Below, one piece after another: positions 42,993-51,304 of a DNA stretch of 64,000 bases; the stretch's first letter is position 1; the number at the start of each line of letters is the position of its first letter. Source of the stretch: Salegentibacter sp. R32. Lineage in GTDB: Bacteria > Bacteroidota > Bacteroidia > Flavobacteriales > Flavobacteriaceae. A program made the translations under genes and the position numbers. The DNA lies in contig NZ_RXOM01000054.1 in the NCBI RefSeq assembly GCF_008692195.1, positions 1-64,000 of the forward strand. Direction: 5' to 3'. The notes below the pieces were generated by a model. The model saw only the letters and a list, made by a program, of their open reading frames with translations. It did no database searches and had not been told where the DNA came from.

Positions 42993-43012
42993 TTATGCCC
43001 GCGTAGGCGGGT
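42993..43012. repeat. GC-rich palindromic repeat before the nucleotidyltransferase gene
   Basis: ATGCCCGC and GGCGGGTAT-type arms pair over about 8 bp with loop GTAG (one G-U pair). The core CCCGC-GTAG-GCGGG is of a kind I know as dispersed in flavobacterial intergenic DNA. It lies just upstream of the ATG at 42990. Confidence 0.5.
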
Positions 43013-43061
43013 ATCTTTTTCGATTAAACAATTTATTAAATATCTGTTGAAAGGTTATTAG

Positions 43062-43081
43062 ATTTCTGCCTTCGCAGAAAT
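43062..43081. repeat. Palindrome abutting the dut stop codon
   Basis: ATTTCTGC and GCAGAAAT form a perfect 8-bp stem with loop CTTC, one base after the dut stop. It resembles another common flavobacterial intergenic palindrome. No T-run follows. Confidence 0.5.
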
Positions 43082-43082
43082 T

Positions 43083-43514
43083 TTAAACGCCGGTACTTCC
43101 GAAGCCGCCTTCTCCTCTATCAGATTCTTCGAGTACTTCTACTTCTTGCCATTCGGCACGTTCGTGTTTCGCAATCACTAATTGTGCGATACGTTCGCCA
43201 TCGTTAATGGTAAAAGCTTCTTTAGAAAGATTTACGAGAATCACACCTATTTCTCCACGATAATCGGCATCGATAGTTCCGGGAGCGTTGAGTACGGTAA
43301 TTCCTTTTTTGGCGGCTAAACCGCTTCGAGGACGTACTTGCGCTTCGTAACCTACGGGAAGTTCCATAAACAACCCGGTTTTTACAATTACGCGATCTAA
43401 CGGACTTAAAATAATTTTGTCTTCTAAATTGGCACGAAGATCCATTCCTGCGGAAGCAATGGTTTCATAAGCAGGAAGTTGGTGATTGGATTTATTAATG
43501 ATTTTTACAGTCAT
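43083..43514 (-). CDS. dut: dUTP diphosphatase
   Basis: 143 residues, trimeric dUTPase family. It hydrolyses dUTP to dUMP and pyrophosphate, keeping uracil out of DNA. All five motifs are visible: [40 protein letters not shown] (catalytic Asp), [15 protein letters not shown], and the flexible C-terminal [10 protein letters not shown]. It starts three bases after the flippase gene, so they are co-transcribed. Confidence 0.97.
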   Translation of the reverse strand: MTVKIINKSNHQLPAYETIASAGMDLRANLEDKIILSPLDRVIVKTGLFMELPVGYEAQVRPRSGLAAKKGITVLNAPGTIDADYRGEIGVILVNLSKEAFTINDGERIAQLVIAKHERAEWQEVEVLEESDRGEGGFGSTGV

Positions 43515-43517
43515 TTG

Positions 43518-44951
43518 TTATGATGCTTGTACTAATTTTATAATTTCTTTTTTCTCTTTTATAAAGATGATTCCCAAAAATAAGAAAAGTAATAATGTTC
43601 CTATTAAGATATGGCTATCAAATATATAAAATGATGTAAATGCAAATAATGCTGAAAGTATAATGTACATCCCTATACTTCCTAATTGGTAAGGAACTTT
43701 ATAATATTTTCGGCTTAACGCATATGAGGTAATCACCATTGTTCCATAGGCGATTAAGGTGGTCCAAGCTGAAGCCATAAAGCCAATTTCAGGAATTAAA
43801 ATATAATTGAAAGTGATGGTAACTACAGCTCCCACAAGTGATAAATACATACCAAAGCGGGTTTTATCAGTAAGTTTGTACCAAATGGACAGGTTAAAAT
43901 AAATTCCTAAAAAAAGATTTGCCAACAATACGACGGGGACAATTTCAATGGCAATCCAATAGGAACTATCGGCAACTAACATTTCTTTAAAAAAGTCAAG
44001 GTAAACCGTGACAAAAACTAACATTAAACTTCCTAAAATCACAAAATATTTCATGACCATCGCATAAGTGGTTTTTGCATTTTTCTCTTTGGCATGACTA
44101 AAAAAGAAAGGTTCTGCTCCCAAGCGAAAGCCTTGAATAAAAATGGTCATAAACACCGCAATTTTATAACAGGCACTATAAGCTCCGTTAATATCTTTTC
44201 CTAAAATCTGCGGAAGTAGCCATTTATCAAAATTTTCATTAATAATATATGCCATTCCTGCAATCATAATTGGCCAACCATAGCTTAATAAGCTTTTCAA
44301 GATAGAAAAATCAAACTGCAATTTGGCTCTGAAAAAATAAGGGGATAGAAGTAGGAAAGTCATCGCACTTGCGGCTAAATTTGCAATGAACACATACTGC
44401 ACCGGGTCGTCACTAAAAGCAGTCAACAACTGAATATTATACTTTGGCATTGCCCAAAGGAAGAAAATATTCAAGAGAACGTACGTGAAAATATTACTCA
44501 GCTTAATTACCGAAAATTTGATGGGTCTTCCTGAAGCTCTTAAGTAAGCAAAGGGAACAACTACTAATGTATCTAATGCCAAAACACCCACCAAGAAATT
44601 AAAATAGGATAATTTTAGATTAACGAATTCTGCCAAGGATTCATTAAAGTACCAAACCATTGCAAAAAATAGCAGTGTAGTTATTGTTAAACTAATAAGT
44701 GCAGTTGAAAAAACCTGATTTTCTTTACTTTTTTCTTTATTGAAAAACCGAAAGAAGGAGGTCTCCATTCCATAGGTTAGCAATACATTGAAAAAAGCAG
44801 CGTAAATGTAAAAGGTAGTATTATCTGAATAACTAGCATTTTCTAAGGTGTCGGTATGTAAGCGCACTAATAAAAAATTCATTAATCGTGGCAATACCGT
44901 TGCCAACCCATAAATGAAAGTGTCTTGAAAGAAGCGTTTTAACGTACTCAA
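43518..44951 (-). CDS. Polysaccharide flippase (Wzx/MATE-like), oligosaccharide export
   Basis: 477 residues with 12-14 predicted membrane helices (LVGVLALDTLVVVPFAYLRA, WPIMIAGMAYIINENFDKWL). It belongs to the multi-antimicrobial extrusion/polysaccharide synthesis superfamily; NFDKWLLPQILG is typical of the loop after TM7 in such flippases. It should flip lipid-linked sugars across the inner membrane. It is the first gene of a set with dut and the nucleotidyltransferase, both downstream. Confidence 0.87.
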   Translation of the reverse strand: MSTLKRFFQDTFIYGLATVLPRLMNFLLVRLHTDTLENASYSDNTTFYIYAAFFNVLLTYGMETSFFRFFNKEKSKENQVFSTALISLTITTLLFFAMVWYFNESLAEFVNLKLSYFNFLVGVLALDTLVVVPFAYLRASGRPIKFSVIKLSNIFTYVLLNIFFLWAMPKYNIQLLTAFSDDPVQYVFIANLAASAMTFLLLSPYFFRAKLQFDFSILKSLLSYGWPIMIAGMAYIINENFDKWLLPQILGKDINGAYSACYKIAVFMTIFIQGFRLGAEPFFFSHAKEKNAKTTYAMVMKYFVILGSLMLVFVTVYLDFFKEMLVADSSYWIAIEIVPVVLLANLFLGIYFNLSIWYKLTDKTRFGMYLSLVGAVVTITFNYILIPEIGFMASAWTTLIAYGTMVITSYALSRKYYKVPYQLGSIGMYIILSALFAFTSFYIFDSHILIGTLLLFLFLGIIFIKEKKEIIKLVQAS

Positions 44952-45023
44952 ATTAGATACTAGTTAATAAGTTTTAAATGTATAGATTTTGCAAACAGTT
45001 TTCAATGTTTTTATAGAAAAAGA

Positions 45024-45049
45024 AAACCCCGAATTGTATCGAGGTTTTT
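45024..45049 (-). terminator. Terminator of the atp operon
   Basis: On the minus strand AAAACCTCGA pairs with TCGGGGTTTT (one G-U pair) around TACAAT, followed by CTTTTT. It lies 83 bases after atpG and before the flippase gene. Confidence 0.7.
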
Positions 45050-45131
45050 GTTTATAAAATAAGAGTAATCTACTCTTTTATCCGCTAATTGTTTAACGAT
45101 TCCACTTGAGAAATTTGCTCCTTGACAGTCG

Positions 45132-45995
45132 CTAATTGTTCAAGGCTTCCGCTCCACCAACAATCTCTAAGATTTCGTTGGTAATGGATGCTTGACGTGC
45201 TTTGTTGTAAGAAAGTTTTAAAGAATCTCTTAACTCAGTCGCGTTATCAGTTGCTTTGTGCATAGCCGTCATACGCGCTCCGTGTTCAGAAGCAAAAGAA
45301 TCTCTTAAAGCTTTATATAATTGAATCTTTAAAGACTTCGGAATAAGTTCTTTTACGATTTCTTCTTTTTCGGGTTCAAAAATGTAATCTAAAGTTACGT
45401 TCTCATTTTCTTCTTCCATCGGAGTGATAGGTAAGAACTGCTCTTTAGTAACTATTTGCGTAGCGGCATTTCTAAAGCTATTGTAAACCAACATTACTTT
45501 ATCATAATTGCCTTCTACGAAAGCTTTCATAATATCTTCAGCAATTTCGGCGACATCATCAAATTCAAGCTTATCGAAGATTTCGGTATTATGATTGGAA
45601 ATGGTAAAAGTCTTTTTTAGGATATCGTTTGCCTTTTTACCGATGGTATAAAGCTCTATTTCTTTCCCTTTTAATTGCTCTTCATAAAGCGATTTAACTC
45701 CTTTTACAATGTTAGAGTTAAAGGCTCCTGCCAAACCACGATTGGAAGAAATAGCTACTACCAATACTTTTTTTACCTCTCGCTGCTCTGCATATTTGCT
45801 TTCGCTTTCTTCTCCTAAAGTAGCACTTAAACTTTGAAGCAATTCTGTAAGTTTATCGGAATAAGGTCGCATAGCGGTAATCGCATCTTGTGCCTTGCTC
45901 AACTTTGCAGCAGATACCATTTTCATGGCACTGGTAATCTGCATGGTTGAAGAAACCGAGGTAATCCTGCTTCGTAATTCTTTTAAATTTGCCAT
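45132..45995 (-). CDS. atpG: ATP synthase F1, gamma subunit
   Basis: 287 residues, normal length. The N-terminal helix (NLKELRSRITSVSSTMQITS, MKMVSAAKLSKAQ) and C-terminal helix (ASEHGARMTAMHKATDNATE, SYNKARQASITNEILEIVGG) form the coiled-coil central shaft that rotates within the alpha/beta hexamer. It is the last gene of atpB-E-F-H-A-G, 69 bases after atpA; that gap holds a 12-bp hairpin. atpD and atpC do not follow, as expected for Bacteroidota. Confidence 0.97.
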   Translation of the reverse strand: MANLKELRSRITSVSSTMQITSAMKMVSAAKLSKAQDAITAMRPYSDKLTELLQSLSATLGEESESKYAEQREVKKVLVVAISSNRGLAGAFNSNIVKGVKSLYEEQLKGKEIELYTIGKKANDILKKTFTISNHNTEIFDKLEFDDVAEIAEDIMKAFVEGNYDKVMLVYNSFRNAATQIVTKEQFLPITPMEEENENVTLDYIFEPEKEEIVKELIPKSLKIQLYKALRDSFASEHGARMTAMHKATDNATELRDSLKLSYNKARQASITNEILEIVGGAEALNN

Positions 45996-46020
45996 TGTAT
46001 TAGTAATGAGTGGTTAGTAA

Positions 46021-46054
46021 TGAGTCTTGAGAGCTCGATAGTTCTCAAGACTCA
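46021..46054 (-). other. Perfect hairpin in the atpA-atpG gap, with a direct repeat
   Basis: TGAGTCTTGAGA (46021-46032) and TCTCAAGACTCA (46043-46054) form a perfect 12-bp stem with a 10-base loop. Beside it TTAGTAATGAGT occurs twice, at 46000-46011 and 46014-46025. There is no T-run. It may be an mRNA stability or processing element, or a dispersed repeat. Confidence 0.6.
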
Positions 46055-46064
46055 CCTCTCAAAT

Positions 46065-47645
46065 CTAGTTTTTATACTTTGCTGAAATTTCTGAAGCTGC
46101 GTTTCTTAGCACTTCTAGTGTTTCATCGGTTAGCTTTCCAGCTTTTAACGTATCTAAAGTATCTCTATGTTTTGCTTTAAGGTACTCTAAATAATCGTTT
46201 TCAAATTCTTTTACTTTATCTACAGGAACTTCTTTTAGTAAGTTCTTAGAACCAGCATATACAATTGCGATTTGATCTTCTACGGGATATGGATCGTTTT
46301 GCGCTTGCTTTAAGATCTCTACGTTACGTTTCCCTTTTTCGATGGTATTTAAGGTTGCCGGATCTAAATCTGAACCAAACTTCGCGAATGCTTCTAATTC
46401 ACGGAATTGTGCTTGGTCTAGTTTTAAAGTACCTGCTACTTTCTTCATCGATTTAATTTGAGCAGAACCTCCTACACGAGATACAGAAATACCTACATCA
46501 ATCGCTGGACGCACACCTGAGTTAAATAAATCTGATGTTAAGAAAATCTGACCATCAGTAATCGAAATTACGTTGGTTGGAATATATGCTGAAACGTCTC
46601 CTGCTTGTGTTTCAATAATAGGTAAGGCAGTTAATGAACCTCCTCCTTTTACTTTATCTTTTAAAGATACTGGAAGGTCGTTCATGTCTTTTGCAATGTT
46701 ATTATCGTTAATCACTTTTGCAGAACGCTCTAATAACCTTGAGTGAAGGTAGAAAACGTCTCCAGGATATGCTTCACGTCCTGGTGGGCGACGTAACAAT
46801 AAAGATACCTCACGGTAAGCTACCGCTTGTTTAGATAAATCGTCATAAATAATTAAAGCTGGACGACCTGTATCTCTAAAATATTCTCCAATTGCTGCTC
46901 CGGCAAATGGTGCATAAACCTGCATTGGCGCTGGGTCTGATGCATTTGCAGCTACAATTGTCGTATAAGCTAAGGCTCCTCTATCTTCTAATGTCTTGGC
47001 AATCCCTGCAACGGTAGAGGCTTTTTGGCCTATCGCTACATATATACAGTAAACAGGTTCCCCTCTATCGTAAAATTCTTTTTGGTTAAGAATAGTATCG
47101 ATACAAACAGTTGTTTTACCTGTTTGACGGTCACCAATTACCAACTCACGCTGACCTCTTCCTACTGGCACAAGTGCATCGATAGACTTAATCCCTGTTT
47201 GTAAAGGCTCGGCTACAGGCTCTCTGAAGATAACCCCAGGAGCTTTTCGCTCTAATGGCATTTGCACAGTTTCTCCCGAAAGTTCACCTTCCCCATCAAT
47301 TGGGGTTCCTAAGGTATCAACTACACGACCAACTATTCCTTCACCTACATTAATGGAAGCGATACGTTGTGTTCTTTTAACAGTATCACCTTCTTTAATT
47401 TGTTTTGAAGGTCCTAAAAGTACAACCCCTACGTTATCTTCTTCAAGGTTAAGTACCATTCCTTCAAGACCGCCTTCAAACTCAACAAGTTCTCCATATT
47501 GAGCGTTGGCAAGTCCGTAAACGTTGGCAATACCATCACCAACAGTTAATACTGTTCCTACCTCGTCTAAAGAAGCTTTTGCTTCAAATCCTGATAGTTG
47601 TTCTTTTAATATTGCTGATACTTCAGCAGGATTCACTTCTGCCAT
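46065..47645 (-). CDS. atpA: ATP synthase F1, alpha subunit
   Basis: 526 residues. The P-loop is [15 protein letters not shown] (about 170-184), here with GKTT as in alpha subunits. The signature [17 protein letters not shown] (about 370-386) and the start [20 protein letters not shown] are typical. It is a non-catalytic nucleotide-binding subunit of the F1 hexamer. It follows atpH by 49 bases and is followed by the hairpin at 46021-46054. The ATG at 47645 fits the family start. Confidence 0.98.
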   Translation of the reverse strand: MAEVNPAEVSAILKEQLSGFEAKASLDEVGTVLTVGDGIANVYGLANAQYGELVEFEGGLEGMVLNLEEDNVGVVLLGPSKQIKEGDTVKRTQRIASINVGEGIVGRVVDTLGTPIDGEGELSGETVQMPLERKAPGVIFREPVAEPLQTGIKSIDALVPVGRGQRELVIGDRQTGKTTVCIDTILNQKEFYDRGEPVYCIYVAIGQKASTVAGIAKTLEDRGALAYTTIVAANASDPAPMQVYAPFAGAAIGEYFRDTGRPALIIYDDLSKQAVAYREVSLLLRRPPGREAYPGDVFYLHSRLLERSAKVINDNNIAKDMNDLPVSLKDKVKGGGSLTALPIIETQAGDVSAYIPTNVISITDGQIFLTSDLFNSGVRPAIDVGISVSRVGGSAQIKSMKKVAGTLKLDQAQFRELEAFAKFGSDLDPATLNTIEKGKRNVEILKQAQNDPYPVEDQIAIVYAGSKNLLKEVPVDKVKEFENDYLEYLKAKHRDTLDTLKAGKLTDETLEVLRNAASEISAKYKN

Positions 47646-47694
47646 AATTAATTATTATAAATGGTATAATTTCTTATACCGTTTTAATGTTAAT

Positions 47695-48240
47695 TTATAC
47701 GTGTGCTTTGTTTTTAAATCTTGTTCTAAGGGTATTTAATTTTCCTTGGATACTAGCATCGTATTGCTGGTCTCCAATTCTTAAAATAAACCCTCCTAGG
47801 ATTGACTCGTCAATCTTGTTTTTTATAGTTACTTCACTTCCGGTTAAGCTTTTTACTTTTGCTAGTAATTTTTCTTCTACGGCCGGAGTTAAAGGTTCTG
47901 CAGTAGTCACTAAAGCAACTTTTACATTGTTCTTTTCATCGTAAAGTTCAATGTATTTTTTGGTTACTAAGTTTAATTCTGCAATTCTGTTATTATTGGC
48001 TAATACAGCGAATAGATTTTTGATATCTTCTGAAGCCGATTTAAATATCGCTTTTAAAGAATTCACCTTTGCATTAACGCTAATAACAGGGCTTTTTAAA
48101 ACATTTCGTAATTCTTGACTTTCTTCTAAAGTTTTTTGAATACTACGAATGTCTTTATTGATAGCTTCCTGATTGTTTCTTTCTTCAGCTAAATCCAATA
48201 AAGCTTTTGCGTAACGTTGTGCTGCTCTACTACTTGCCAT
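47695..48240 (-). CDS. atpH: ATP synthase F1, delta subunit
   Basis: 181 residues, OSCP/delta family. N-terminal helices (SRAAQRYAKALLDLAEERNN) bind the top of F1, and a C-terminal part (LLAKVKSLTGSEVTIKNKID, GGFILRIGDQQYDASIQGKL) carries the family signature. It joins F1 to the b-subunit stalk. It begins four bases after atpF. Confidence 0.95.
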   Translation of the reverse strand: MASSRAAQRYAKALLDLAEERNNQEAINKDIRSIQKTLEESQELRNVLKSPVISVNAKVNSLKAIFKSASEDIKNLFAVLANNNRIAELNLVTKKYIELYDEKNNVKVALVTTAEPLTPAVEEKLLAKVKSLTGSEVTIKNKIDESILGGFILRIGDQQYDASIQGKLNTLRTRFKNKAHV

Positions 48241-48244
48241 AATC

Positions 48245-48745
48245 TTAGTTTAGCTTAACATCGTCAAGCATATTATCTACCAATTTCATTTGGTCTTCTT
48301 TGTTGTCCAATTCTTTCTTTACTACTTTTTCAGCAATTTCGATAGAAAGACTGGCTACTTGTGCTTTAATTTCAGATAAAGCAGCTTGCTTTTCTGTTCT
48401 AATGCTTTCTTGGGCTTTAACGATCATTGCATTTGCTTTTTCTTCAGCTTCACCTGAAGCATCTGCAATCATTTTTTCTTTTATCTGGCGCGCTTCTTTC
48501 AGCAACTCATCACGTTCTTCACGTGCTTCTTTCTTCATCTTCTCATTATTGGCCTGCAGGTTTTTCATCTCTAAACGAGCTTTTTCTGCAGAATCCAGTG
48601 CATCTTTAATGCCTTGCTCTCTTTTATCTAAAGATTTTAAAACGGGACGCCAAGCGTATTTTCTTAATAAAAGAATTAAAACAATTAAGATTAAAGCTTG
48701 CCAAAAAAACAATCCGTAGGCAAAATCGTTAACTAACTTTTCCAT
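48245..48745 (-). CDS. atpF: ATP synthase F0, b subunit
   Basis: 166 residues. One membrane helix (about 10-28, FFWQALILIVLILLLRKYAW) is followed by a long charged helix to the end that forms the peripheral stalk dimer (EKARLEMKNLQANNEKMKKE). It is separated from atpE by 80 bases containing a terminator-like hairpin. Confidence 0.96.
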   Translation of the reverse strand: MEKLVNDFAYGLFFWQALILIVLILLLRKYAWRPVLKSLDKREQGIKDALDSAEKARLEMKNLQANNEKMKKEAREERDELLKEARQIKEKMIADASGEAEEKANAMIVKAQESIRTEKQAALSEIKAQVASLSIEIAEKVVKKELDNKEDQMKLVDNMLDDVKLN

Positions 48746-48776
48746 TTATCTTTTTATGTTTCTTAATTATTAATTT

Positions 48777-48814
48777 AAAAAACAACCCCTGCAACCAACC
48801 GTTACAGGGTGTTG
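48777..48814 (-). terminator. Terminator-like hairpin between atpE and atpF
   Basis: On the minus strand CAAC-A-CCCTG pairs with CAGGG-GTTG (9 bp, one bulged A) around a 13-base loop, followed directly by six T. It lies 11 bases after the atpE stop. As atpF-H-A-G continue downstream it is probably a partial terminator that raises the amount of atpE mRNA. Confidence 0.7.
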
Positions 48815-48825
48815 TCTGTTTAATT

Positions 48826-49026
<201 letters not shown>

Positions 49027-49046
49027 CTACAATTTATAATTAATAA

Positions 49047-50174
49047 TTAAACAATATCATTTGTTTCCGCATGATGTTCGTGGTCGTGTTCTTCTACAGC
49101 TAAACCAATAAACAATGCAGATAACATAGTAAATATATATGCCTGTAAAAAGGCTACTAATAATTCTATTACTGAAATAAACAAGGTCAACAATACTGAA
49201 ATAGGTCCGTCTAACACAATATTATCGGTAACGAAAATAAGTGCAATTAAACTCATAATTACAACGTGTCCTGCAGTAATGTTGGCGAATAAACGCACCA
49301 TTAACGCGAATGGCTTTGTTAATGTACCTAATAACTCGATAGGTATCAAAATAATCTTCATGATTACAGGAACTCCCGGCATCCAGAAAATGTGTTTCCA
49401 ATAATCTTTAGTTCCACTAAACTGAGTAACTATATATGTAAATAAAGCTAAACAAGCGGTAATAGCGATATTTCCAGTAACGTTAACCCCAAGCGGAGTC
49501 ATTCCTAATAAGTTCAATATCCAAACAAAGAAGAATACAGTTAATAAAAAGCCCATAAACTTTCTATACTTTGCTTTACCAATATTTGGAATAGCGATTT
49601 CATCTCTTACATAAATCACCAAAGGCTCTAACACTCTTCCTAAACCTGTTGGGATGTGTTTATCTCTATAATGTCTAGCTAATCCACCGAACAACAATAG
49701 GAGTAAGATTGATGTTAATAAAATCGTGAATACGTTTTTGGTAATTGAAAAATCTAAAGGTTTTTCATTAGTTGGATGATGTTCTTCATCATAAGTCATA
49801 TCACCCGCTGCGTTGGTCTTATAGATTCTTCCATGGTAAAGTTTGTAGTAATTACCATCTACCTCAGCAACTTCTTCCCCGTGATGAAATTTTGAAGACA
49901 AAAACACCTTCAAACCGTCATCAATTAGGATTACAGGAAGTGGAAAACCAATATGTTCTCCTTCTTTAGAATCTGAATATAAAGTGAAATCGTAAGAGTC
50001 TTGTAAGTGATGGTTAATATATTCCTTAACCTCTTTTTTAGTGTCTACCCTTAACGACTCTTGATCTGCATGTCCTTCTTCGTGATGTTGCTGTGGATTG
50101 CTAGCAAAAACACCTAAAACATTAAATGCTACCGCAAAGAACAATAAAACTTTAATTATGTTTCCCTTTTGCAT
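49047..50174 (-). CDS. atpB: ATP synthase F0, a subunit, with N-terminal extension
   Basis: 375 residues, over 100 longer than E. coli AtpB. The N-terminal signal-like segment (about 8-25) is followed by a His/Glu-rich periplasmic region (QQHHEEGHADQESLRVDTKK) and a ~110-residue extra domain, typical of Bacteroidota AtpB. The conserved channel part has the essential Arg in FALMVRLFANITAGHVVI (about 288-305) and FLQAYIFTMLSALFIGLAVE near the end. It is the first atp gene and has its own promoter at 50207-50214. Confidence 0.95.
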   Translation of the reverse strand: MQKGNIIKVLLFFAVAFNVLGVFASNPQQHHEEGHADQESLRVDTKKEVKEYINHHLQDSYDFTLYSDSKEGEHIGFPLPVILIDDGLKVFLSSKFHHGEEVAEVDGNYYKLYHGRIYKTNAAGDMTYDEEHHPTNEKPLDFSITKNVFTILLTSILLLLLFGGLARHYRDKHIPTGLGRVLEPLVIYVRDEIAIPNIGKAKYRKFMGFLLTVFFFVWILNLLGMTPLGVNVTGNIAITACLALFTYIVTQFSGTKDYWKHIFWMPGVPVIMKIILIPIELLGTLTKPFALMVRLFANITAGHVVIMSLIALIFVTDNIVLDGPISVLLTLFISVIELLVAFLQAYIFTMLSALFIGLAVEEHDHEHHAETNDIV

Positions 50175-50206
50175 TTCAGGTTAATTTCGGTCTTTAAATT
50201 TCGGTG

Positions 50207-50214
50207 CAAATGTA
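50207..50214 (-). promoter_or_regulatory. Promoter -7 element of the atp operon
   Basis: The minus strand reads TACATTTG, an exact TAnnTTTG match, 32 bases upstream of the atpB ATG. Confidence 0.55.
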
Positions 50215-50281
50215 AGTAATTAAATTTTAAATAATCACACGAATTCGCGAATAAGTTTCATTTCTTTTAAAACCCTTACAA

Positions 50282-50689
50282 TTACTTGTCTTTCTTATAG
50301 TTAATGCGGTTTAAAATTCTAGAAACAAAGTATATTTCAACTATTAAGCAGACAGCATAAGGAATAAAAAAGGTCAATAAATAACTTTTATCCAATGCCT
50401 GATTTTGAAGTTTTGACCAAATTAAAAAAAGGGAAATTTTAAGAAAACCACCTGCCATAAATAAGAAGCCCAATTGGTCCTTAAATTTTTTGCTTAGTAA
50501 AATAATCGTGAGCGTAAACAAAATGGTGATTCCGCCATTAAACTTATAACTAAACTTTAAAATTGAAGCTAAGTCTTTATCGAAATAAGTATTCAGCAGA
50601 AATCGATGAAGAAAATACCCTCCTGCTAAAATTATAAAAATGGTAAGTAAAAATTTTAGCGCCTCTTGCTTACTATTCATATTAATCAT
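50282..50689 (-). CDS. DUF6168 membrane protein
   Basis: About 135 residues with four predicted membrane helices (ALKFLLTIFIILAGGYFLHR, NGGITILFTLTIILL, QLGFLFMAGGFLKISLFLIW, YLLTFFIPYAVCLIVEIYFV). It lies between atpZ and atpB, where many bacteria carry AtpI-like proteins, so a helper role in c-ring or ATP synthase assembly is possible but unproven. The ATG at 50689 overlaps the atpZ stop; a second ATG at 50680 is equally possible. Confidence 0.72.
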   Translation of the reverse strand: MINMNSKQEALKFLLTIFIILAGGYFLHRFLLNTYFDKDLASILKFSYKFNGGITILFTLTIILLSKKFKDQLGFLFMAGGFLKISLFLIWSKLQNQALDKSYLLTFFIPYAVCLIVEIYFVSRILNRINYKKDK

Positions 50690-50915
50690 TTAACCGCTTT
50701 AGCTGTCGGAGTACAGTAAAGATAGCTACTGCTACCCCCAACAACACAAACAAAATGGTAAACCACTCTTTATTGGAAGGGTATTTTTCATCTAGCCATT
50801 GTCCTACCCATGCAAAGACAAAAATAGTGGCTCCCATCTGGATAGCAATACCTGAAAGTACTGCCCAATTTTTAAGCGGTTTTTTCTCCTTTTGCTTTTC
50901 CTCTTTCTCGCTCAT
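50682..50915 (-). CDS. atpZ: AtpZ/AtpI family protein
   Basis: 77 residues with two membrane helices (WAVLSGIAIQMGATIFVFAW, WFTILFVLLGVAVAIFTVLR) joined by the loop VGQWLDEKYPS, the family hallmark. In other bacteria AtpZ and AtpI help assemble the c-ring or carry Mg2+/Ca2+. I take the ATG at 50915 rather than the GTG before it. The start overlaps the bactofilin gene by 44 bases, an unusually long but plausible overlap. Confidence 0.85.
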   Translation of the reverse strand: MSEKEEKQKEKKPLKNWAVLSGIAIQMGATIFVFAWVGQWLDEKYPSNKEWFTILFVLLGVAVAIFTVLRQLKRLND

Positions 50916-51294
50916 CACTTAATGATTTTACCCCTCCTTTCATAGAGCAAGTAGCATTGAAGGTGGCTCCGGGCTCTACAGATAATTTACCAGCAATTAC
51001 TTCACCTTCGATATGTGCGGTAGATTTTAGACTTAATGTATCTTTAATAACTAGTTTGCCGGAAAATTTACCTTCAATATCTGCATTTTCACATTCCATT
51101 TCCCCATCGATATATCCGGTTTTTCCTACTACAATTTTCCCTGCGGTCTTTAATGTACCTTCTACTTTTCCTTCTATCCTAAAACTTCCTTTTCCTTCAA
51201 CATTCCCAGTAATAGTGGTTCCTTGAGCAATTTTATTTTGCTCTTTTAATCCTTCTGAAGATAATCCTCTGGATTTTTTGTTTTCTGAAAACAT
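50872..51294 (-). CDS. Bactofilin (polymer-forming cytoskeletal protein)
   Basis: 140 residues with a right-handed beta-helix core built of short repeats (TGNVEGKGSFRIEGKVEGTL, VGKTGYIDGEMECENADIEG, VIKDTLSLKSTAHIEGEVIA) and a charged, disordered C-terminus. Bactofilins self-assemble into filaments without nucleotide. The gene starts ten bases after sprE and overlaps atpZ. Its 3' end reads in another frame into atpZ, so check whether the last ~15 residues are real. Confidence 0.9.
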   Translation of the reverse strand: MFSENKKSRGLSSEGLKEQNKIAQGTTITGNVEGKGSFRIEGKVEGTLKTAGKIVVGKTGYIDGEMECENADIEGKFSGKLVIKDTLSLKSTAHIEGEVIAGKLSVEPGATFNATCSMKGGVKSLSDERERGKAKGEKTA

Positions 51295-51304
51295 AACTTA
51301 AGTT

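Noticed and set aside
48300-48719. Antisense frame opposite atpF
   Set aside because: Ser/Phe-rich shadow of the atpF coding strand; no start context.
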